Assembly: GCF_029227915.1 (NCBI RefSeq) | Contig: NC_079882.1 | Location: 1,426,001 to 1,490,000 of the forward strand | Direction: 5' to 3' | DNA: 64,000 bases | DNA from: Hydractinia symbiolongicarpus | Taxonomy: Eukaryota; Cnidaria; Hydrozoa; Anthoathecata; Hydractiniidae | Position numbers and translations under genes: made by a program | The notes under the pieces: generated by a model | Databases searched by the model: none | Told to the model about the DNA's origin: nothing | What the model saw: only the letters and a program-made list of their open reading frames with translations | Shown: one piece after another, positions 11,186 to 21,308 of the stretch | Layout: every line of letters starts with the position of its first letter | Position numbering within the stretch: the first letter of the stretch is position 1

Positions 11186-12843
11186 AATCACGTCAAATTA
11201 AGAAGAATGTTATTTCTTGGAGTCCAATTGTCTCATTTATCACATTTATCAGGTCACAGTTGAAAGTTAGTTCAATTAAGTCCCTCAGTCAATCGTTTCA
11301 TTGTTAAAAGGCATACAATCTAGTTATATCTGAATAATATCAAGAAATACATGTTGGTACAAATATGTGACTCAACCGTTGTAACTCAAACGGACTGACA
11401 CCGTTAGAAATTTAATGAAATGTAGTTTTTGAAACTGTCGCTATTTTTTCAGCGCGCGATAACGGCTAGGATTGGTCCCACAATAAAAAATGATTTATTA
11501 ATCTAAATTTTTAAATGAACCGCTACCACAGCGCCCAGTGTAATAGCTGAGTTTCGGCAAACATTTCAAATTAAGAAGAATGTTATTCCTTGGAGTCCAA
11601 TTGTCTCACTTTCACATTTATAAGGTCACAGTCCATAATCAGTTCAATTTAGTCTCACAGTCAATCGTTTCACTGTTAAAAGCGATGAAACCTAGTAATA
11701 TCAGATAAATATCGCTAAATACATGTTGGTACGAATATGTGACCCAGCCGTTGTAACTCAAACGGACTGACATCGTTAGAAAGTCAATGAAATGTAGTTT
11801 TTGAAACTGTCGCTATCTCTTCAGCGCGCGATAACGGATAGGAATGGTCCAACAGTAAGGAACGATTTATTTATCTAAATTTTTAAATGAAGCGCTACCA
11901 CAGCGCCCAGTGTAAACGCTGAGTTCAGGCAATCACGTCAAATTAAGAAGAATGTTATTTCTTGGAGTCCAATTGTCTCATTTATCACATTTATCAGGTC
12001 ACAGTCCAAAGTTTGTTCAATTAAGTCCCACAGTCAATCGTTTTATTGTTATAAGCGATGCAACCTAGTAACATCGGAAAAATATCGCTAAGTACATGTT
12101 GGTACGAATATATGACCCAACCGTTGTAACTCAAACGGCCTGACACCGCTAGAAAGTCAATGAAATGTAGTTTTTGAAACTGTCGCTATTTCTTCAGCGC
12201 GCGATAACAGCTAGGATTGGTCGCACAGTAAAAATGACTTTTACCTAAACTTTTAGTTGAAGCGCTACCACAGCGGCCAGTGCAATCGCTGAGTTTCGGC
12301 AAACATTTCAAATTAAGAAGAATGTTATTCCTTGGAGTCCATTTGTCTCACTTTCACATTTATAAAGTCACAGTTTATAATCAGTTCAATTAAGTCCCAC
12401 AGTCAATCGTTTCATTGTTAAAAGGCATACAACCTAGTAATACCTGAATAATATCAAGAAATACATGTTGGTACAAATATGTGACTCAACCGTTGTAACT
12501 CAAACGAACCGACACCGTTAGAAATTCAATTAAATGTAGTTTTTGAAACTGTCGCTATTTCTTCAGCGCGCAATAACATCTAGGATTGGTCCCACATTAA
12601 AAAAATGACTTTTTTATCTTAATTCTTAAATGAAGCGCTACCACAGCGGCCAGTGCAATCGCTGAGTTTCGGCAATCATGTCAAATTAAGAAGAATGTTA
12701 TTTCTTGGAGTCCAATTGTCTTCTTTATGACATTTATCAGGTCACAGTCCAAAGTTAGTTCAATTAAGTCCCACAGTCAATTGTTTCACTGTTAAAAGCG
12801 ATGCAACCTAGTAATATCAGATAAATATCGCTAAATACATGTT
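11186..12843 (+). repeat. Satellite array between SINE and tetrameric block
   Basis: About four and a half monomers. They include the relatives of the pre-SINE dimer (11441-11704) and a monomer with the variants ACGGCCTGACACCGCTAG and TTTTAGTTGAAGCGC near 12137-12260. That monomer recurs near 15860-15985, about ten monomers later. No gene is visible. Confidence 0.95.
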
Positions 12844-15825
12844 GGTAGGAATATGTGACACAACCGTTGTAACTCAAACGGACTGACACCGCTAGAAAGT
12901 CAATGAAATGTAGTTTTTGAAACTGTCGCTATTTCTTCAGCGTGCGATAACGGATATGAATGGTCCCACAGTAAAGAACGATTTATTTATCTAAATTTTT
13001 AAATGAAGCGCTACCACAGCGCCCAGTGTAATCGCTGAGTTCCGGCAATCACGTCAAATTAAGAAGAATGATATTTCTTGGTGTCCAATTGTCTCATTTA
13101 TTACATTCATCAGGTCACAGTCCAAAGTTAGTTCAATTAAGTCCAACAGTCAATCGTTTCACTGTTAAAAGCGATGCAACCTAATAATAACAGATAAATA
13201 TCGCAAAATACATGTTGGTACGAATATGTGTCCCAACCATTGACACTCAAACGGACTGACACCGTTAGAAAGTCAATGAAATGTAGTTTTTGAAGCTGTC
13301 GCTACTTCTTCAGCGCGCGATAAGGGATAGGATTGGTTCCACAGTAAAGAATGAATTATTTATCTAAATTTTTAAATGAAGCGCTACCACAGCGACCAGT
13401 AGAATCGCTGATTTCCAGCAATCACTTCAAATTAAGAAGAATGTTTTTTTTGGAGTCCAATTGTCTCATTTATCACATTTATCAGGTCACAGTCCAAAGT
13501 TAGTTCAATTAAGTCCCACAGTCAAATGTTTCATTGTTAAAAGCTATGCAACCTAGTAATCTCAGAAAAATATCCCTAAATACATGTTGGCAGCAATATG
13601 TGACCCAAACGTTGTAACTCAAACGGACTGACACCGTTAGAAAGTCAATGAATTGTGGTTTTTGAAACTGTCTCTATTTCTTAAGCGCGCAATTACGGCT
13701 AGGATTGGTCGCACAGTAAAAAATGACTTATTAATCTAAATTTTTAAATGAAGCGCTACTACAGCACCCAGTGTAATTGCTGAGTTCCGGCAAACATGTC
13801 AAATTAAGAAGAATGATATTTCTTGGAGTCCGATTTTTTCATTTATCACATTTATCAGGTCACAGTCCAGAGTTAGTTCAATTAAGTCCCACACTCAATC
13901 GCTTCATTGTTAAAAGCGATGCAACCTAGTAATCTCAGAAAAATATCGCTAAATACATGTTGGTACCAATAGGTGACCCAACCGTTGTAACTCAAACGGA
14001 CTGACACTGTTACAAAGTCAATGAAATGTAGTTTTTGAAACTGTCGCTATTTCTTTAGCGCGCGATACCGGCTAGGATTGGTCCCACAGTAAAAAATGAC
14101 TTATTAATCTAAATTTTTAAATGAACCGCTACCACAGCGCCCAGTGTAATCGCTGAGTTCCGGCAATCATGTCAAATTAAGAAGAATGTTATTTCTTGGA
14201 GTCCAATTGTCTCATTTATCACATTTATCAGGTCACAGTCCAAAGTTTGTTCAATTTAGTCCCACAGTCAATTGTTTCATTGTTATAAGCGATGCAACCT
14301 AGTAACATCGGAAAAATATCGCTAAATACATGTTGGTAGGAATATGTGACACAACCGTTGTAACTCAAACGGACTGACACCGCTAGAAAGTCAATGAAAT
14401 GTAGTTTTTGAAACTGTCGCTATTTCTTCAGCGTGCGATAACGGATAGGAATGGTCCCACAGTAAAGAACGATTTATTTATCTAAATTTTTAAATGAAGC
14501 GCTAGCACAGCGCCCAGTGTAATCGCTGAGTTCCGGCAATCACGTCAAATTAAGAAGAATGATATTTCTTGGTGTCCAATTGTCTCATTTATTACATTCA
14601 TCAGGTCACAGTCCAAAGTTAGTTCAATTAAGTCCAACAGTCAATCGTTTCACTGTTAAAAGCGATGCAACCTAATAATAACAGATAAATATCGCAAAAT
14701 ACATGTTGGTACGAATATGTGTCCCAACCATTGACACTCAAACGGACTGACACCGTTAGAAAGTCAATGAAATGTAGTTTTTGAAGCTGTCGCTACTTCT
14801 TCAGCGCGCGATAAGGGATAGGATTGGTTCCACAGTAAAGAATGAATTATTTATCTAAATTTTTAAATGAAGCGCTACCACAGCGACCAGTAGAATCGCT
14901 GATTTCCAGCAATCACTTCAAATTAAGAAGAATGTTTTTTTTGGAGTCCAATTGTCTCATTTATCACATTTATCAGGTCACAGTCCAAAGTTAGTTCAAT
15001 TAAGTCCCACAGTCAAATGTTTCATTGTTAAAAGCTATGCAACCTAGTAATCTCAGAAAAATATCCCTAAATACATGTTGGCAGCAATATGTGACCCAAA
15101 CGTTGTAACTCAAACGGACTGACACCGTTAGAAAGTCAATGAATTGTGGTTTTTGAAACTGTCTCTATTTCTTAAGCGCGCAATTAGGGCTAGGATTGGT
15201 CGCACAGTAAAAAATGACTTATTAATCTAAATTTTTAAATGAAGCGCTACTACAGCACCCAGTGTAATTGCTGAGTTCCGGCAAACATGTCAAATTAAGA
15301 AGAATGATATTTCTTGGAGTCCGATTTTTTCATTTATCACATTTATCAGGTCACAGTCCAGAGTTAGTTCAATTAAGTCCCACACTCAATCGCTTCATTG
15401 TTAAAAGCGATGCAACCTAGTAATCTCAGAAAAATATCGCTAAATACATGTTGGTACCAATAGGTGACCCAACCGTTGTAACTCAAACGGACTGACACTG
15501 TTACAAAGTCAATGAAATGTAGTTTTTGAAACTGTCGCTATTTCTTTAGCGCGCGATACCGGCTAGGATTGGTCCCACAGTAAAAAATGACTTATTAATC
15601 TAAATTTTTAAATGAACCGCTACCACAGCGCCCAGTGTAATCGCTGAGTTCCGGCAATCATGTCAAATTAAGAAGAATGTTATTTCTTGGAGTCCAATTG
15701 TCTCATTTATCACATTTATCAGGTCACAGTCCAAAGTTTGTTCAATTTAGTCCCACAGTCAATTGTTTCATTGTTATAAGCGATGCAACCTAGTAACATC
15801 GGAAAAATATCGCTAAATACATGTT
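12844..15825 (+). repeat. Tetrameric higher-order repeat, two copies of 1491 bp
   Basis: Four successive monomers (12844-14334) are repeated immediately as 14335-15825 with an exact offset of 1491 bases. The repeat starts at GGTAGGAATATGTGACAC. Private variants shared by both copies include ATTTCTTGGTGTCCAATTG, GATAAGGGATAGG, a shortened TTTTTTTTGGAGTCC and GCAGCAATATGTGACCC. The few differences seen include ATTACGGC against ATTAGGGC near 13691 and 15182. Such identity between tetramers, against much lower identity between neighbouring monomers, is the mark of recent unequal exchange. Confidence 0.92.
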
Positions 15826-17870
15826 GGTACGAATATATGACCCAACCGTTGTAACTCAAACGGCCTGACACCGCTAGAAAGTCAATGAAATGTAGTTTTT
15901 GAAACTGTCGCTATTTCTTCAGCGCGCGATAACAGCTAGGATTGGTCGCACAGTAAAAATGACTTTTACCTAAACTTTTAGTTGAAGCGCTACCACAGCG
16001 CCCTGTGCAATCGCTGAGATTCGGCAATCATTTCAAATTAAGAAGAATGTTATTTCTTGGAGTCCAATTGTCTCACTTTCACATTTATAAAGTCACAGTT
16101 TATAATCAGTTCAATTAAGTCCCACAGTCAATCGTTTCATTGTTAAAAGGCATACAATCTAGTAATACCTGAACAATATCAAGAAATACATGTTGGTACA
16201 AATATGTGACTCAACCGTTGTAACTCAAACGGACCGACACCGTTAGAAATTCAATTAAATGTAGTTTTTGAAACTGTCGCTATTTCTTCAGCGCGCAATA
16301 ACATCTAGGATTGGTCCCACATTAAAAAAATGACTTTTTTATCTTAATTCTTAAATGAAGCGCTACCACAGCGGCCAGTGCAATCGCTGAGTTTCGGCAA
16401 CCATGTCAAATTAAGAAGAATGTTATTTCTTGGAGTCCAATTGTCTTCTTTATGACATTTATCAGGTCACAGTCCAAAGTTAGTTCAATTAAGTCCCACA
16501 GTCAATTGTTTCACTGTTAAAAGCGATGCAACCTAGTAATATCAGATAAATATCGCTAAATACATGTTGGTAGGAATATGTGACACAACCGTTGTAACTC
16601 AAACGGACTGACACCGCTAGAAAGTCAATGAAATGTAGTTTTTGAAACTGTCGCTATTTCTTCAGTGCGCGATAACGGATAGGAATGGTCCCACAGTAAA
16701 GAACGATTTATTTATCTAAATTTTTAAATGAAGCGCTACCACAGCGCCCAGTGTAATCGCTGAGTTCCGGCAATCACGTCAAATTAAGAAGAATGATATT
16801 TCTTGGTGTCCAGTTGTCTCATTTATTACATTCATCAGGTCACAGTCCAAAGTTAGTTCAATTAAGTCCAACAGTCAATCGTTTCACTGTTAAAAGCGAT
16901 GCAACCTAAAAATAACAGATAAATATCGCTAAATACATGTTGGTACGAATATGTGACCCAACCGTTGAAACTCAAACGGACTGACACCGTTAGAAAGTCA
17001 ATGAAATGTAGTTTTTGAAGCTGTCGCTATTTCTTCAGCGCGCGATAACGGATAGGATTGGTTCCACAGTAAAAAATGACTTATTTATCTAAATTTTTAA
17101 ATGAAGCGCTACCACAGCGGCCAGTGCAATCGCTGAGTTTCGGCAATCATGTCAAATTAAGAAGAATGTTATTTCTTGGAGTCCAATTGTCTTCTTTATG
17201 ACATTTATCAGGTCACAGTCCAAAGTTAGTTCAATTAAGTCCCACAGTCAATTGTTTCACTGTTAAAAGCGATGCAACCTAGTAATATCAAATAAATATC
17301 GCTAAATACATGTTGGTAGGAATATGTGACCCAACCGTTGTAACTCAAACGGACTGACACCGCTAGAAAGTCAATGAAATGTAGTTTTTGAAACTGTCGC
17401 TATTTCTTCAGTGCGCGATAACGGATAGGAATTGTCCCACAGTAAAGAACGATTTATTTATCTAAATTTTTAAATGAAGCGCTACCACAGCGCCCAGTGT
17501 AATCGCTGAGTTCCGGCAATCACGTCAAATTAAGAAGAATGATATTTCTTGGTGTCCAATTGTCTCATTTATTACATTCATCAGGTCACAGTCCAAAGTT
17601 AGGTCAATTAAGTCCAACAGTCAATCGTTTCACTGTTAAAAGCGATGCAACCTAATAATAACAGATAAATATCGCTAAATACATGTTGGTACGAATATGT
17701 GACCCAACCGTTGAAACTCAAACGGACTGACACCGTTAGAAAGTCAATGAAATGTAGTTTTTGAAGCTGTCGCTATTTCTTCAGCGCGCCATAACGGATA
17801 GGAATGGTCCCACAGTAAAGAACGATTTATTTATCTAAATTTTTAAATGAAGCGCTACCACAGCGCCCAG
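15826..17870 (+). repeat. Satellite array with a 746-bp dimer repeat, ending at the LINE
   Basis: About five and a half monomers. A pair of monomers marked by TTTCGGCAACCATGTC and GTCTTCTTTATGACATTT (near 16390-16450) recurs at an offset of 746 bases (near 17137-17200). The array is broken at 17870 inside the monomer motif CAGCGCCCAG by the minus-strand LINE and resumes at 21309. The dimer is related to monomers of the tetrameric unit on both sides. No gene is visible. Confidence 0.93.
17865..17870 (+). repeat. Target-site duplication of the long LINE (GCCCAG)
   Basis: GCCCAG at 17865-17870 is repeated at 21309-21314 on the far side of the element. The uninterrupted satellite reads CAGCGCCCAGTGTAATCGC. 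Removing the element and one GCCCAG restores this exactly, which fixes both ends of the insertion to the base. Confidence 0.9.
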
Positions 17871-18033
17871 TTCTTCTTCTTCTTCTTCTTAATTTATTTA
17901 ACGTCGGAGAAATAACTATGTACATATAGCTTCCTGATATAAAAAAATAAATAAATACATACTTATAAATATACAGGAAACTAATCAAATCCGACAAAAA
18001 TTTGTTTATGGTTTTATGAAAAATGTATAAAAA
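17871..18033 (-). other. LINE 3' UTR and (AAG)n tail
   Basis: Downstream of the ORF2 stop on the minus strand lies an AT-rich UTR of about 140 bases. It ends in ACGTTAAATAAATT and then a tail of AAG units (plus-strand TTC repeats at 17871-17890). The same UTR is present at 4310-4478 in the short copy, with about ten additional T-rich bases. The conserved 3' end is the likely recognition site for the element's own reverse transcriptase, by analogy with other CR1/L2-group LINEs. Confidence 0.88.
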
Positions 18034-21000
18034 TTAAGAAAAAATATTTAAATAGACCGAGTGACTGAAATCATACTCCTTTAGTTTCGTTTTAAATTTT
18101 TTAAGGCTGTTACAACTTTTCAATTCGGAAGGTAAAGTATTCCAAATTTTAGGCCCCAATGAGCGAAGACATTTTTCCCCAAAATTTTTTGTATTAAAGT
18201 TCAATGTTTTAAGATTATTTAAATATTGACTTCGTACTGGCCTGTTTGTTTCGCTGCGTTGAAAGATGTCTAACATAAATGGCGGATTTAAATTATTAAG
18301 AGATTTAAAAATCTCTATACATAGATTTCGTATTCGCATAATTTTCATGTAGTTACTTTTGTTCTTGGTAGAAATGTACCTTTCTTTTCTCTCTGAATAT
18401 CCGCTATCTACAAATTTTAGGGCTCGCTTATGGAGTTTTTCGACCCTAGAAAGTGATTTTGAAGATGAGAAATTCCAAATAAGTGGACAGTAGTTAAAGT
18501 TTGAATACACAAAACTTTCTGCTAAGACACTCTTAGCTTTAAAAGGAAGTATGTTTTTAAATCTATACAAAGCATTTAGTTGCGCAGATGCTTTCTTGCA
18601 AACCTCATTTAAGTGCTGATCAAATCTAAGGTTATTGTCAATTTTAACTCCTAACAGTTTGACTGTGTCTTGCGAATATATGTTTTTATCTCCGATTCTT
18701 ATCAGTTTACTACTTGTGTTTTCTATCCTATCTTTGCTGATTATAATGCATTGAAATTTGTCAGGGTTAGCAATCATTTTATTTTCATGTAGCCATGCTA
18801 ACGCCTGCTCAGACTCACCTTCTAAAATTTTAATGAGGTTTGGAATTGAATTGGAAAAGCTTGACAATGTATTATCATCAGCATAGTTGTGTAGGTCACT
18901 TCTGGTTATAAAAAGAAAAATATCGTTAAGAAAAATATTAAAAATTATCGGGCCTAAGATTGATCCTTGCGGCACGCCTGAAAGAATCATTTGGAAAAGA
19001 CTGTAGTGTCCGTTTATACGAGTAGATTGTTCTCTATTTGTTAGGTATGACAGGACAAATTTCAGGGCATTAATTTCAAATCCATATGCCTCAAGTTTAG
19101 CGATTAGTAAATCATGTGGCACACAATCGAATGCTTTTGATAGATCCATTAAGACTGCACCAACCACGTAATTCTTATCAAGTTTTTTTTTCCATTCTTC
19201 TAGTAAACGAATTAAGACATGCTGTGTGTTATAGTTTTTCCGATAGGCTGACAAAAATATTGAAAGTTTCGATTCTATGAAAGACATGATTTGATCCTTC
19301 ATTATGTTTTCATAGAATTTTGAAAATACATTCAACACACTGACAGGTCTAAAATTTTTAATGCTATGTTTGTCTTTGCCTCCTTTGTCAAGAGGTGCTA
19401 CCGTTGCACGTTTGGCTCCATCGGGAAAAATATTCAATTTTATGCTGCTGTTTATAGCATTTTTCAATGGGCCAATCAGATATTCACTAGCTAACTTCAC
19501 AAGCTTTGGGGGTATTTTGTCTCTACCTGGAGAGGAATTTATGTTTAAATTAGTAAAAAGTTTTTTGATTGTGTTGTCATCTACCTCCTCAAAGTTAAAA
19601 AAATTTATATTTTCGTTGCAGGCTTTAATTTTGACAATACTCGGATGACTCTCGTATGTTTTAATTATCTCATTAATTAGTCTCTCTTTGTCTAAGGAAT
19701 TTCGATAATCAATTGATATTGGCTTGGTTCCACTACTTTTTTCTACAATGTTAATATAGTGTTCATTAAATAATTCAGCAAGCTCACTGTCATTGGTTAT
19801 CTGAGCACCATCTTTGATAATCATAATGTTATCATTGTTCAAACCACTTTTATTGGTTATAAACGGCTTAATAGTTTTCCAAAAAGTTTTATTTTCTACA
19901 ATCCCAGAATCTATAACATTTTTAAAATACATTTTTATGGCTTTCTTTCTGAGTCCAACACACTTATTTCGTTGTTTTTTATAGTTAATCTTGTTTTCTT
20001 CAGTAGGATCTTTATTGTATCGGTTTTTAAATCTTGACCTGGTATAAATGGCTTGCCTAAGTTCTTTATTCATAAAAGGTGCTTCATTTCCCCTGAGCAG
20101 TTTCTGTTTTAACGGGGCATGCTTTTCAATAATAGAACTAAACGTTTTTGTCAAGTGGTCGTAATTTGAAGCAGGGTCATTTTCATTAAAATCAAAACGT
20201 GTATTCCTAACATCAGAAAGAAACTTTCTCTTATCAAACTTTCTGTTACTTCTATAAACAATTAGTTTTGGTTTCAATCTTACCAGATGAGATCTTAGGA
20301 AAGTTGTAATCATCAGATGATGGTCACTGAGTCCAGTCTCAGTAACCATAGTGTTTTGAAAAGACCTTTGTTTATTTGTTAAAATAACATCAATTGATGT
20401 TCCTTGTTCACTTGCAAAACATGTTTTGTCTTTGACTAAGTTTTTTAGGTCAAAAGTATCGCAAAGAGAAGTTATGTAATGATAATTTATTATTTCATTT
20501 TTATTATGAGTATCAATGTTTATGTCCCCCATCACAATGATGTTATCACAAAATGAGAGTGTTTTGTTTAGAATTTTCTCCAAATCTTCAAAGAAACTTT
20601 GAAGATTAGAATGACGTGGTGGACGATAAAGGGTGATAATAGTCCATTTTTTGTTTCTGACGTTTAGCTCAGAACATATAATTTCATTACTTGTAAGGTT
20701 AGCTATGTTTATTTGCTTACAAACCACTCCCTTTTTTACATACTCAATTAGCCCACCCCCATTTTTATCCCGATCTTTTCTAGATCTTAATTCATAATCA
20801 TCAATAGTAAATTGACTATTTGGAAAAGTACTATCTAATTTTGTTTCAGATAATACAAAATAATCTGGAGCAAATTTCACAAAGATTTCCCTTAAGTCAA
20901 TTATTTTTTTCCTTAAACTATTTATATTCAAATATCCTATCAATAGATTGAAAGGATTTTTGATTCTAATATCACAGACATTTTTCAGAGAATTTTGTAA

Positions 21001-21180
21001 ATTATATGTAGAATCATGTGATTGGTCAGTCTCAAATTGATCATTTAATTCCTTATTGCATTCAGAAGAAGTAACCCCATATGGATGTGTTACACCCTGG
21101 GAGCAGGATGCCGTAAGTTCAGTGCTTATCCTATCAGAAATCAGTATACATTCGTTTCTATAAAATCCAGACCTAAAAAA
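18034..21180 (-). CDS. LINE ORF2: AP-like endonuclease and reverse transcriptase
   Basis: This frame is open from base 21180, just after a TAA, to the stop at 18034, giving 1048 codons. Recognisable homology begins near 20943 (TTG codon, numbered 1 here). It encodes the protein that nicks target DNA and reverse transcribes the element RNA at the nick. The endonuclease domain spans about 1-215. It has LNINSL (5-10), SETKL (32-36), YRPP (106-109), GDIN (139-142), TSIDVILTN (182-190) and SDHH (206-209), so all its expected catalytic motifs are present. The reverse transcriptase spans about 465-770. It has MDLSKAFD (599-606), SGVPQGS (655-661) and the catalytic YADD (687-690). A C-terminal region ends with LGPKIWNTLP (929-938). 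There is no ATG in frame before residue 138, inside the endonuclease, so initiation at a normal start cannot yield a whole protein. A -1 frameshift from ORF1 is possible (see 21174-21180). The true start is undetermined. Confidence 0.93.
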   Translation of the reverse strand, partial: FFRSGFYRNECILISDRISTELTASCSQGVTHPYGVTSSECNKELNDQFETDQSHDSTYNLQNSLKNVCDIRIKNPFNLLIGYLNINSLRKKIIDLREIFVKFAPDYFVLSETKLDSTFPNSQFTIDDYELRSRKDRDKNGGGLIEYVKKGVVCKQINIANLTSNEIICSELNVRNKKWTIITLYRPPRHSNLQSFFEDLEKILNKTLSFCDNIIVMGDINIDTHNKNEIINYHYITSLCDTFDLKNLVKDKTCFASEQGTSIDVILTNKQRSFQNTMVTETGLSDHHLMITTFLRSHLVRLKPKLIVYRSNRKFDKRKFLSDVRNTRFDFNENDPASNYDHLTKTFSSIIEKHAPLKQKLLRGNEAPFMNKELRQAIYTRSRFKNRYNKDPTEENKINYKKQRNKCVGLRKKAIKMYFKNVIDSGIVENKTFWKTIKPFITNKSGLNNDNIMIIKDGAQITNDSELAELFNEHYINIVEKSSGTKPISIDYRNSLDKERLINEIIKTYESHPSIVKIKACNENINFFNFEEVDDNTIKKLFTNLNINSSPGRDKIPPKLVKLASEYLIGPLKNAINSSIKLNIFPDGAKRATVAPLDKGGKDKHSIKNFRPVSVLNVFSKFYENIMKDQIMSFIESKLSIFLSAYRKNYNTQHVLIRLLEEWKKKLDKNYVVGAVLMDLSKAFDCVPHDLLIAKLEAYGFEINALKFVLSYLTNREQSTRINGHYSLFQMILSGVPQGSILGPIIFNIFLNDIFLFITRSDLHNYADDNTLSSFSNSIPNLIKILEGESEQALAWLHENKMIANPDKFQCIIISKDRIENTSSKLIRIGDKNIYSQDTVKLLGVKIDNNLRFDQHLNEVCKKASAQLNALYRFKNILPFKAKSVLAESFVYSNFNYCPLIWNFSSSKSLSRVEKLHKRALKFVDSGYSERKERYISTKNKSNYMKIMRIRNLCIEIFKSLNNLNPPFMLDIFQRSETNRPVRSQYLNNLKTLNFNTKNFGEKCLRSLGPKIWNTLPSELKSCNSLKKFKTKLKEYDFSHSVYLNIFS

Positions 21181-21308
21181 TTATTTATATAAAATAAGAA
21201 ATTATTAGCTAACAAAACTTTACCACTTTCCATTAGATGTAATCCATCTTTCCATAAATTAGATTCCATAATATTACTATTGTCGATAAAAATATAGCCA
21301 TAAATATA
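21141..21308 (-). pseudogene. LINE ORF1 C-terminal remnant (SGNH esterase-like end)
   Basis: The first 55 codons of the insertion on the minus strand are open in a frame different from ORF2 and end at TGA (21143-21141). The peptide includes LWKDGLHLMESGK at codons 18-30, followed by a LLANNFLFYINNF helix-like stretch. The DGLH sequence (codons 21-24) fits the DxxH catalytic block near the end of SGNH/GDSL hydrolases, a domain found in ORF1 of many CR1 and L2-group elements. The catalytic serine block and the rest of ORF1 are lost to 5' truncation, so the fragment is not functional. The domain assignment rests on one motif and on context. Confidence 0.72.
21174..21180 (-). promoter_or_regulatory. 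Candidate -1 ribosomal frameshift heptamer T TTT TTA
   Basis: In the ORF1 frame the minus strand reads AAT TTT TTA GGT at 21182-21171. This gives the heptamer T TTT TTA in the X XXY YYZ register used for -1 frameshifting. A slip of one base continues as AGG TCT GGA, which is exactly the ORF2 frame. The TAA that closes the ORF2 frame upstream lies immediately before the heptamer (21183-21181), and the ORF1 TGA is 31 bases after it. I saw no strong stem-loop at the usual 5-9 base spacing. A 7-bp CATCCTG/CAGGGTG hairpin with one wobble pair starts about 63 bases downstream, which is too far to be canonical. The heptamer could be chance in AT-rich DNA. Confidence 0.5.

Larger units (their letters stand above)
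17871..21308 (-). mobile_element. CR1/L2-group non-LTR retrotransposon, 5'-truncated, ORF2 intact
   Basis: A 3438-bp insertion flanked by a 6-bp target duplication. Read on the minus strand it holds the last 55 codons of ORF1, a long ORF2 (apurinic-type endonuclease and reverse transcriptase), a 3' UTR of about 140 bp and an (AAG)n tail. The ORF1 remnant carries an esterase-type motif, as seen in ORF1 of CR1 and L2 relatives. Most of ORF1 and the 5' UTR, which contains the promoter, are missing, so this copy is probably not autonomous. The absence of stops or frameshifts in ORF2 and the near identity with the short copy at 3851 show a recent insertion. Confidence 0.96.

Noticed and set aside
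19361-19648. Plus-strand open frame of 95 codons inside the long LINE
   Set aside because: It is the antisense shadow of the ORF2 region between the endonuclease and RT palm. It shows no recognisable domain, and the opposite strand has an intact LINE protein.
17871-21308. Retrovirus or LTR element
   Set aside because: There are no long terminal repeats, protease, RNase H or integrase. The endonuclease plus YADD RT order, the AAG tail and the short target duplication identify a non-LTR LINE.
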